DNA of 64,000 bases from Hyphomicrobiales bacterium (GTDB lineage Bacteria; Pseudomonadota; Alphaproteobacteria; Rhizobiales; Xanthobacteraceae): positions 124,001 to 188,000 of the forward strand of contig JACPOA010000032.1 in the NCBI GenBank assembly GCA_016185205.1. The letters are read 5' to 3'. A program made the position numbers and the translations under genes. Numbering within the stretch: the first letter of the stretch is position 1; each line of letters starts with the position of its first letter. Below, piece by piece: positions 16,399 to 23,087 of the stretch. Under the pieces are notes generated by a model. The model had not been told where the DNA came from. It was given only the letters and a program-made list of their open reading frames with translations, and did not search any database.

Positions 16399-16528
16399 AA
16401 TACCGAGCGATCGGGACCCCATAAAAATAGTTCAATCCGGACGCGCGGCGGCCCTTGCGGGACCTTGTTCGCCGGTTGCCGACTGTGCCAAACTATACAC
16501 GTTACTCGAAATACTTCGGAGATCTAGC

Positions 16529-16732
16529 ATGCCTCAGGGCACCGTAAAGTGGTTCAATCCGACGAAGGGCTATGGCTTCATCCAGCCCCAAGAAGGCGGG
16601 AAGGATGTGTTCGTACACATCTCGGCGGTCGAACGCGCCGGACTTAGCACGCTGAACGAGGGTCAGACCGTTCAGTTCGAACTCGTCGAGAATCGCGGAA
16701 AGACATCCGCGGAGAACCTCAAGGTCAAGTGA
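16529..16732 (+). CDS. Cold-shock domain protein (CspA family)
   Basis: A 67-residue single cold-shock domain that binds single-stranded RNA/DNA. RNP1 is KGYGFIQP and RNP2 is DVFVHISAV, both intact. The N-terminal [12 protein letters not shown] is canonical. A possible -10 (TATACA) lies about 30 bases before the ATG. Which of the several csp paralogues usual in these bacteria it represents cannot be decided. Confidence 0.93.
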   Translation: MPQGTVKWFNPTKGYGFIQPQEGGKDVFVHISAVERAGLSTLNEGQTVQFELVENRGKTSAENLKVK

Positions 16733-16846
16733 CCTCGAGGCCCGAGGCGACTTTCGGCTTCTGAACCTGTGCTGCCGGGCTTGACGCCCGGGGGCTGATT
16801 GCGCGCCTGGCGGCGTGGCGATGCGTTGGCCTATGGCAGCGACGCG

Positions 16847-17281
16847 CTATCGCGTGAGCTTTTCCAGTTCGGGAAACGGCGCGAACACCGCGTCCTTGCA
16901 CAATTCACGGGCTTCCGCCGGCAGGTCGAGAGAGCGATCGAGCTTGCCCTTCGTCACGTCGAAAAAGCGATCGAGCTTGCCCGACACAAAGGTCGCGACG
17001 CCTTCCCTTTGTCCGGCATTGCGGCCTTCGGTGTAGCGCACGCACACCACGTAACGCTCGCCCGGCCCGACCGTCTTGCGCTGCGGTTGCGACACGCTCG
17101 CGCCACGGACATGCGTCGGATCGTTGAGATAAGTGCGCAGGAACGCGATCAGGTCGGCCTTGTAGGCCACCGGAGCGATATTCTGCGCCTCCCACCTTTG
17201 CCCCAGTTCGGCGGCGCTCGGTCCGATATCGCTGGCACAGCCGCCCAGCGCGAGTACCGCCAACAGCACCACCCATCGCAT
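16847..17281 (-). CDS. Putative lipoprotein of unknown function
   Basis: A 144-residue protein from the ATG at 17281. The N-terminus MRWVVLLAVLALGGC is a lipoprotein signal with the lipid-modified cysteine at position 15. The mature part contains VAYKADLIAFLRTYLNDPTHVRGA and a tyrosine/arginine-rich central strand (ERYVVCVRYTEG). A C-terminal segment is rich in aspartate and lysine. No known domain is recognised. The frame is open further upstream but without a signal peptide there. It is divergent from the receptor gene at 17421. Confidence 0.75.
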   Translation of the reverse strand: MRWVVLLAVLALGGCASDIGPSAAELGQRWEAQNIAPVAYKADLIAFLRTYLNDPTHVRGASVSQPQRKTVGPGERYVVCVRYTEGRNAGQREGVATFVSGKLDRFFDVTKGKLDRSLDLPAEARELCKDAVFAPFPELEKLTR

Positions 17282-17420
17282 TCGTCGTCTCCGCACCCGA
17301 CTGCCGACGCAGCCGGCCGCGATCATAGCGGCTGGCGCGGGATCGGCCAGGGATGCCGTGCGCGTTGCACCGAACAATTGTATGCTGCCGGCGGCAAGCA
17401 ATTGTCGAGGGAGGACACCA

Positions 17421-18398
17421 ATGAAACTCACACGACGCACGCTCGTGCTCGGCGCCATCACGGCGCCATTGGCGGCGCAGGCCCAGACGCAAGCCTGGCC
17501 GCCGAGCAATATCAGGATTGTCGTCGCCTACCCGCCGGGCGGATCGACCGATGCGATGATGCGGCTCATTCAGCCGGGGCTGCAGCAGCGGCTCGGCACC
17601 ACCGTCATCATCGAGAATCGATCGGGCGCATCCGGCAGCGTGGGAACGGGCGCGGTCGCCAAGTCGCCGGCCGACGGCGCCACCTGGCTCGCCGTGTTCG
17701 ACAACCATGCCGCCAATCCGTTCGTGCTGCCCAGCCTGCCCTACGATACCGAGAAGGATCTCGATCCGGTGCTGCTGATCGGCACGGCGCCCTATCTGAT
17801 AACGACCGCGAAGGCAAAACCCTACAACACGCTGGCCGACGTGATCGCCGCCGCCAAGGCAAAGCCCGGCGGCGTCAGCTATGCCTCGGTCGGTAGCGGC
17901 AGCGTCGGCCATCTGGCGATGGCGCTGCTGTCGCAGCGCGCCGGCGTCAAGCTCACGCACGTGCCCTATCGCGGCGGCGGCCCGGCGATGAACGACGCGG
18001 TCGCCGGCCATGTCGATCTCCTGGTCGGCAGCACCGCGCTGTCGATGCCGCAGGTCGGCGCCGGTACCATTCGCGCGGTCGTGCAGACCGGGAAGACCCG
18101 CAATCAGTTCCTCACCAGCGTGCCGACCGTGGCCGAGAGCGGCTTCCCCGACTTCGAAGCCTATGCCTGGTGGGGCATCTTCGCGCCGGCCGGCACGCCG
18201 AAGCCGATCATCGAGCGCTTCAGCAAAGCCATGGCCGAGACCTTGCGCGAGGAGCGCATCGCCAAGCAATTGGTCGAAACCCAGCAGGTGTCGCTGACCC
18301 TTGGCGGCCCCGAGGTCGAGCGCGAATTCGTCGCCAATCAAATGCGGGTGTGGGGCAAAGTGGTGAAGGACAACGACATCAAGGCCGACCAGAACTAA
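17421..18398 (+). CDS. Tripartite tricarboxylate transporter substrate-binding protein (TctC/Bug family)
   Basis: A 325-residue periplasmic solute receptor. The N-terminus MKLTRRTLVLGAITAPLAAQ is a signal peptide with a twin-arginine look. The Bug signature IRIVVAYPPGGSTDAMMRL follows directly, with the later VPYRGGGPAMNDAVAGHVDL typical of the family. These proteins bind small carboxylates. The substrate cannot be predicted, and no TctA/TctB partners are adjacent, which is common for this expanded family. GAGGGAGGA precedes the ATG. Confidence 0.93.
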   Translation: MKLTRRTLVLGAITAPLAAQAQTQAWPPSNIRIVVAYPPGGSTDAMMRLIQPGLQQRLGTTVIIENRSGASGSVGTGAVAKSPADGATWLAVFDNHAANPFVLPSLPYDTEKDLDPVLLIGTAPYLITTAKAKPYNTLADVIAAAKAKPGGVSYASVGSGSVGHLAMALLSQRAGVKLTHVPYRGGGPAMNDAVAGHVDLLVGSTALSMPQVGAGTIRAVVQTGKTRNQFLTSVPTVAESGFPDFEAYAWWGIFAPAGTPKPIIERFSKAMAETLREERIAKQLVETQQVSLTLGGPEVEREFVANQMRVWGKVVKDNDIKADQN

Positions 18399-18417
18399 CA
18401 CGCACGACAGGAGATCA

Positions 18418-18628
18418 TGTCCGCGCTGTCCCGCCGCTCATTGCTGACCGGAACGGTGGCGATGAGCGACACCGTGCGCAATCCGTATCTGTTCGCCGCT
18501 ATCCCGAATGGCAGCCGATCTTCGACATGGACGGGCCGCTGGCGGTGAAAACGCGCAAGCGCATGCTCGACCGCGCCGCGGCCGATCGCACGCTGGTCGA
18601 GGCCTTCCACAAGATCATGCGCCAATAA
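18418..18628 (+). pseudogene. Remnant of a metallo-beta-lactamase-fold hydrolase gene
   Basis: A start with GGAG nearby opens MSALSRRSLLTGTVAM, a Tat-like leader. The next residues (NPYLFAA) continue in a different frame as YPEWQPIFDMDGPLAVKTRK and RMLDRAAADRTLVEAFH. That block matches the C-terminal region of exported MBL-fold hydrolases, from memory of the family. So almost the whole catalytic domain is deleted, one frameshift separates the pieces, and the end is replaced. It lies right after the TctC-type receptor gene. Confidence 0.6.
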
Positions 18629-18725
18629 AGAGTTACATCTTTGACAGTTTGGCGAGGTCGATGGCCTGAGCGTAGGACAGCTTCGACGCCGCGTCGGCCG
18701 AGCCCTGCACATTCTCGAACCGCTT

Positions 18726-20786
18726 TCAAAACGTGGCGCCGGCCTTCACCATGAAGGTGCGTCCGGGTAGTGGATAGGCATTGTAAGTTCCGAGAGTGAA
18801 CGCGCTCGCCGCCGCATAGTCGAAATAAAGCGCGTTGAACAGGTTCTGCACCGACACCGACCAGGTGAACCTGTCCACCACGCCACCGAGTCGCACATCG
18901 ACAACCGTATGCGCCGGAATCATGGGTTGCCGATTGGTCTGATCGTTGTCCATGCGGCGTGGCCCGACATAACGCACAATGCCGTCGAAGGTCAGATATT
19001 TCGCCCAGAAATCCCACGAACCGCCGATATTACCGGTCCAGCGCGAGACCAGAGGCACATCGTTGCCGGCGAAGGCCCCCTCGCGAAAAACCGCCCGCGT
19101 GTAACTGACCCCGCCCGTCAGCCGCGCATTGTCGCTGAGTTGGTACTTGGTACTCAATTCAGAGCCATAGCGGTGCGTCGGGTCAAGGTTCGTGTTGGTG
19201 AAGGTATCGGGGCTGAAATGCAGCTCGTCCTTCAGTGCCATATCGTAAACGCTCCACTGCGCATTGACCTTGGCGTAAGTGATGCGCACGCCGCCCTCGA
19301 TATCGCGCGAGGTCTGCGTCCGCAGATCGAAATTCGTCGCAGTGGCGAAAGGGGCCATGCCGACTCGCTCATCCACATTCGGCGTGCGGAAGCTCTGCGC
19401 GGCGCGGCCGAAGATGGCGACCATGCCGTTGAAGCGATGCTCGATGCCGACATGCCAGGCCCGATTGGTTTCGGTCTTGTCGAGCGGCAGCCCCCCAAGC
19501 TCAAACGCAAAAGGCGCGGTCGGCGCGGTCGGGTCGAACACGTCTGACGCGATAAGGCGGTGCTGCTGCACGCGCCCGCCGAACGCCAGATCGGTGGTCG
19601 GCAGCAGTGCAATCGTATCCTGCCCGTAACCGGCCAGCGTGCGCTGTCGCAGGCGGTAGCTATGGATCGGCGGATCGCCCTGATGCAACCCGCGATCCTG
19701 TTGATAAATCGAATCGTAAAAGTCGACGCCGGCGATAACTTTGGACGGCAAGCCGAACAGCGTATGCTCGCTGGTAATGCGCGGTGTAACCGAACTGGTC
19801 ATCAAGCCGGTCGTCAGAAAATTGTCGAACCCGCCGAGAAACGCCGCCGCCGTGTCGTTGCGGAAGCGCAGTCCGCCGTCCACGATCAGCTCGGTTCCCG
19901 CCCACAGATTGCGCGTCACGCCCGCCGTTACGCTGGTGCCCCGAGTATTGGCGTAATCGAACGGCGTCGTCGCGCCGCGCCGATCGTTCTCCAACTGGTT
20001 AAGACCGGTCACCGCGTCGACACGCCGCGCACCCGGCAAACCGAGCCGCTGATCGTGGGCGGCAAGATTCAGATAGGCGTCCCCTTCCAGCGTCGTGTAG
20101 CGGAAATCCGCGACGCCGCTATGCTGCCGCGTCGCGTTGTTGACGCGGTAGCCGTCCGTCGATAGCGCGCTGCCATAGAGCGATGCCGACCACGGCCCTG
20201 ACGACCCGCTTGCCGATGCATTTCCCTCAGCGCGGCGGAATGAGCCGAATGCACTCTCGATCCGCGCCGTCGGCGGTTGCGCCACCGCCGTCTTGGTGAT
20301 GATATTGATCACGCCGCCGACGACATTGTCGCCATAAAGCACCGCGCCGCTATTGCCGCGGGTGATTTCGATGCGCTCGATGCTGTTGCGCGGAATGGCG
20401 GCGAAATTGACATTCGCCATGTCGATGTCGTTGAGGCGCCGTCCGTTGATGAGCACCAAGGTGTTGGAGCCGGCAGCCGCGCCAAAGCCGCGCATGTCGA
20501 CGGTGGAGCCGGCGCCATTCACGCCGCCGAACAAGTTCCAGGTTTGCACGCCGACTTCGCGCCCGATTACGTCTTGCAACGATTCGCTCGGCGAGCGGGC
20601 TATATCCTCGGCGGTGATCACGCTGGTCGATGAGCCGACGATACCGCCCCCGAGCCGGCTCGACGACACATCGATCGGCGGCAAAATCACCTTGTTGTCT
20701 TGTGCGGAGTCTTGCGCGCTCGCGGCTTGCGCGAGAAGTGTGGAAAGCGCCAGCGCGGCGCCGGTTAAGCGATACTGAATTCCCAT
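18726..20786 (-). CDS. TonB-dependent outer-membrane receptor, predicted vitamin B12 receptor (BtuB-like)
   Basis: A 686-residue TonB-dependent receptor starting at the ATG 20786 with AAGGAA upstream. The signal peptide MGIQYRLTGAALALSTLLAQ is followed by the TonB-box region (KVILPPIDVSSSR). The plug domain contains VQTWNLFGGVNGAGSTVDMRG and IERIEITRGNSGAVLYGDN. The barrel ends in a terminal phenylalanine (FMVKAGATF), as expected. A cobalamin riboswitch lies upstream on the same strand, which points to cobalamin or a corrinoid as substrate. The length, somewhat greater than E. coli BtuB, is ordinary. No btuCDF genes are adjacent. Confidence 0.88.
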   Translation of the reverse strand: MGIQYRLTGAALALSTLLAQAASAQDSAQDNKVILPPIDVSSSRLGGGIVGSSTSVITAEDIARSPSESLQDVIGREVGVQTWNLFGGVNGAGSTVDMRGFGAAAGSNTLVLINGRRLNDIDMANVNFAAIPRNSIERIEITRGNSGAVLYGDNVVGGVINIITKTAVAQPPTARIESAFGSFRRAEGNASASGSSGPWSASLYGSALSTDGYRVNNATRQHSGVADFRYTTLEGDAYLNLAAHDQRLGLPGARRVDAVTGLNQLENDRRGATTPFDYANTRGTSVTAGVTRNLWAGTELIVDGGLRFRNDTAAAFLGGFDNFLTTGLMTSSVTPRITSEHTLFGLPSKVIAGVDFYDSIYQQDRGLHQGDPPIHSYRLRQRTLAGYGQDTIALLPTTDLAFGGRVQQHRLIASDVFDPTAPTAPFAFELGGLPLDKTETNRAWHVGIEHRFNGMVAIFGRAAQSFRTPNVDERVGMAPFATATNFDLRTQTSRDIEGGVRITYAKVNAQWSVYDMALKDELHFSPDTFTNTNLDPTHRYGSELSTKYQLSDNARLTGGVSYTRAVFREGAFAGNDVPLVSRWTGNIGGSWDFWAKYLTFDGIVRYVGPRRMDNDQTNRQPMIPAHTVVDVRLGGVVDRFTWSVSVQNLFNALYFDYAAASAFTLGTYNAYPLPGRTFMVKAGATF

Positions 20787-21012
20787 GACACAACGTTCCT
20801 TCGTTTGCGCTCGCGACATGCGCGAGCGCAGCGGGTGGACCCAAACCCGATGCGAAGGAGGCATGAACGGAACACGTAACAACGCTACGCGCGACGCTCA
20901 CTTGTCCGAAGTCGTGGGAGAATTAGTCTCTCACGGCATTCGCACCGGCATTGATGTCACCGCTGCGAAAGACCGCTCCGTATGGACGCCCCGTCCACCG
21001 GTTGGGTGACTG

Positions 21013-21195
21013 CGCTGGCAGGTCTCCTGGCTCGCGGGTCGTCACCCAGTTGCGTCCGGCCTTCCCAGTTGCCCAGTGGCCTAAATGACGCGGGCTCGCC
21101 GCTCACAGTTGCGGGGGCAGCCACGGATTGCCGCAACACAAGCGGTATCCGTGTTCCCTCTTTCGTCCCCGGTCTGACCCGGGGAACCAGCACAG
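21013..21195 (-). promoter_or_regulatory. Cobalamin riboswitch
   Basis: Read on the minus strand the segment contains the ordered hallmarks of the class I cobalamin aptamer. These are a GGGAACACGGA element, the B12-box core GGCTGCCCCCGCAACTGT (21106-21123), GCCACTGG, then GGGAAGGC, and finally CGCGAGCCAGGAGACCTGCC near 21017-21036. It ends about 230 bases before the TonB-receptor start. The 20787-21012 spacer holds no gene and would carry the expression platform. Adenosylcobalamin binding is expected to shut off the receptor gene. Confidence 0.93.
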
Positions 21196-21294
21196 TAAAA
21201 TGTTCCCATTGAACGCAAGGACGAGTCAAGCGCCGCCGGTTGTGATGCGCCGGCAGCGCCGGCTCGCCCCCTCTTGGCCGAAAAGCAGCGATAC

Positions 21295-21528
21295 TTAGCC
21301 GCGCGTCTTCTCAGTCGGGTGCTTCACGTGCTTCACCACCTTGACCGCGTGCGTCTTGCTGACGTGGTGTTTCTTCACGTGCTTGACGGTGGCGGTCTTC
21401 TTGGCGTCGGCTTTCGCCGGCTGGCTGGTGGTCATCGGCGCGCTGGTGCCGGCGGGAGTGCCTTGCGCCAGCACCGGGCCGGCGATCAGGCTGACCGCGA
21501 CAGCGGCGGCTGCGAATGTCCTCAACAT
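21295..21528 (-). CDS. Small exported histidine/lysine-rich protein
   Basis: A 77-residue protein from the ATG at 21528, with AAGAGG upstream. The signal peptide MLRTFAAAAVAVSLIAGPVL ends before AQG. The mature chain is low-complexity: a threonine/alanine/proline stretch, then a basic tail with repeated H-V-K and K-H-V units. The histidines could bind metal ions or the tail could bind acidic polymers; neither is shown. It lies upstream of the cobalamin riboswitch on the same strand. Confidence 0.65.
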   Translation of the reverse strand: MLRTFAAAAVAVSLIAGPVLAQGTPAGTSAPMTTSQPAKADAKKTATVKHVKKHHVSKTHAVKVVKHVKHPTEKTRG

Positions 21529-21827
21529 GGTCGTTATCCTCTTGCTCAATAGGGTCCCGTAAACCCGGTTTTGAATTCGGCCGATCGGCAGCAAGCCGAC
21601 CGTTGCCGAGGACTATGCGAGCAAGCCGCTGAACCGGCTCTGAAGTGCGCCATTAGCGCCCGTTCAAACAGCGGTACGCCCCGGTGTTGGAAAGCGGGCG
21701 GGATCGTGGCCCGTCTAAATTCTTCGTAACAAACGGGGCTAGGCGCCGATCACGGATTGTTTTTTATGCGTTCGGCACGCTTGCCCTATCCTGGATTCGA
21801 TCGCCGCCCCGTTGGAAAAGTTTCGTC
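21529..21827. other. Gene-free stretch before the metal module
   Basis: About 300 bases with no frame that looks coding and no clear hairpin. It separates the small His/Lys-rich protein gene from the TPR remnant. I see no recognisable element in it. Confidence 0.5.
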
Positions 21828-22005
21828 GCCAATTACCGGCTACGTCAACCGCCAGATGGGCAACTACGAGCAGTCCAAGATTTCGTACGAGCAGGCGCTC
21901 GCCGCCGATCTCAACCACGTGCGCACGTGGTCCTATTACGGCATGTGGCAGATGGAACAGGGCAACCGGCTCAAGGCCGTGATCGACGGTACGGCGAGCT
22001 GCTAA
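21828..22005 (+). pseudogene. Remnant of a tetratricopeptide-repeat protein gene
   Basis: The plus strand encodes GYVNRQMGNYEQSKISYEQA followed by LAADLNHVRTWSYYGMWQM, a TPR-like helix pair with the conserved ALAAD-NH turn. Just upstream GCCAATTAC would give ANY in another frame, as if two bases were lost from an ancestral ANYLGY segment. The fragment has no start context and ends abruptly. It is the left border of the heavy-metal module. Confidence 0.55.
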
Positions 22006-22044
22006 GCGATCATATTGCCGATTGAAAATGCCTCATCGCCGGGT

Positions 22045-22494
22045 TCAGCACCGCAAGTCGGGTTTACCCGACTTGCGGTGCACAACTGTTGGAATCGGTG
22101 AAAGTGCTTCGATGATGCGGCATTCGGCGACGGTGCCGTGGCCGCATTGGCTGATGATACTGCCGAGCTCACGGCGCAGTGCGGCGAGATCAGCGATCTT
22201 GCGGTCCACTCCCGCGAGATGTTCGCGAGCAATGGCATCAACGGCTTCGCACGAGCGGCGCCGCTGATCGGAAAGGCTGAGCAGCTCGCGGACCTGCGCA
22301 AGCGAAAAACCGAGATCGCGCGCTCGGCGGATGAAACTTAGCCGGCCTAATTGCTCGGGGCTATAGGAACGGTAATTGCCGCGGGTGCGCCCAGGCGCGG
22401 GCAGAAGAGCGATGCGCTCGTAGTAGCGGATCGTCTCCACTTTCGTATCCGTCGCTTTTGCAAGATCGCCAATAGTCAATTGTTCGGCCGCCAT
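22045..22494 (-). CDS. MerR-family metal-responsive transcriptional regulator
   Basis: A 149-residue regulator. The N-terminal winged helix (MAAEQLTIGDLAKATDTKVE, TIRYYERIALLPAPGRT) is followed by a dimerisation helix. The potential metal ligands Cys82 (RRRSCEAVD), Cys117 and Cys125 (QCGHGTVAECR) resemble the ZntR/CadR/PbrR pattern for divalent metals. It is divergent from the DUF411 and ATPase genes, with a MerR-type operator between them. The last 11 or so codons come from a 16-bp inverted repeat and look like a late addition, adding Cys149. Confidence 0.9.
   Translation of the reverse strand: MAAEQLTIGDLAKATDTKVETIRYYERIALLPAPGRTRGNYRSYSPEQLGRLSFIRRARDLGFSLAQVRELLSLSDQRRRSCEAVDAIAREHLAGVDRKIADLAALRRELGSIISQCGHGTVAECRIIEALSPIPTVVHRKSGKPDLRC
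22048..22081. repeat. Perfect 16-bp inverted repeat overlapping the merR 3' end
   Basis: GCACCGCAAGTCGGGT is followed by two bases and then its exact complement. The element covers the final codons of the regulator gene. It may serve as an end-of-transcript hairpin, although no T run follows on the minus strand. Confidence 0.85.
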
Positions 22495-22498
22495 GGGA

Positions 22499-22531
22499 TT
22501 GACCCTGTAGTTGCTACAGGGTCCATATAGT
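22499..22531 (+). promoter_or_regulatory. MerR-type operator and promoter of the metal-resistance genes
   Basis: TTGACC (22499-22504) and a -10-like region (CATATAGT, 22524-22531) are separated by about 19-21 bases, the over-long spacing typical of MerR-controlled promoters. The spacer contains a perfect palindrome: GACCCTGTAG, three bases, CTACAGGGTC (22501-22523). Its sequence is close to cadA/pbrA-type operators. The divergent regulator gene starts at 22494, so the site probably controls both directions. Confidence 0.85.
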
Positions 22532-22598
22532 TTGTCAGGTGGAGAAATTCGAGGGTGCGGCGTGACCGCGCTGACGAGAATTAGGAAGGCCGAACATC

Positions 22599-23072
22599 AT
22601 GATTAACCGGTATTCGGGCCTGAGCCGCCGCGACGCCATAATCCTCACCGGGTTTCTGGTTGTCGGGACAGTTTCATCGGTGCATCCGGCCAGCGAGACA
22701 ATAAGCGTCCTCAAGACGTCGGGGTGCGGTTGCTGCTTGATGTGGGTAAAGCGGATGAAGGAAGCCGGCTTTAAAGTCGAGGCCCGCAACGTCTCGATGG
22801 GCGAGCTTATGAAATTCAAGCTCGACGCGGGTCTCAAAGTCGAACAGGCCTCCTGCCATACAGGAAAGATCAGCGGATACATCATCGAAGGGCACGTACC
22901 GGCGCGCGAGATCCATCAGCTGCTTGCAGATCGCCCTGACGCGATTGGGCTCGCAGTGCCCGGCATGCCGGTCGGTTCCCCCGGCATGGAGAGTGGCAAA
23001 AATGTCGATCCCTTTGATGTGCTGCTCGTGCGCAAAGACGGCTCCACGGAGGCGTTTGCCCGGTACGGGTGA
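22599..23072 (+). CDS. DUF411 domain protein, putative metal-binding
   Basis: A 157-residue exported DUF411 protein. The N-terminus has a twin-arginine-like leader (GLSRRDAIILTGFLVVG). The mature part begins with the family's cysteine motif in SVLKTSGCGCCLMWVKRM, and GHVPAREIHQLLADRPDAIG and MPVGSPGMES follow in family order. DUF411 genes are usually found with copper or other heavy-metal resistance genes, and the cysteines suggest metal binding. AGGAAGG lies upstream. The P-type ATPase gene starts 15 bases after the stop. Confidence 0.88.
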   Translation: MINRYSGLSRRDAIILTGFLVVGTVSSVHPASETISVLKTSGCGCCLMWVKRMKEAGFKVEARNVSMGELMKFKLDAGLKVEQASCHTGKISGYIIEGHVPAREIHQLLADRPDAIGLAVPGMPVGSPGMESGKNVDPFDVLLVRKDGSTEAFARYG

Positions 23073-23087
23073 GCGACAGAGCCCCTT

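Noticed and set aside
16247-16435. Minus-strand frame of 62 codons across tRNA-Thr
   Set aside because: It is the antisense of a tRNA gene, a well-known false protein prediction.
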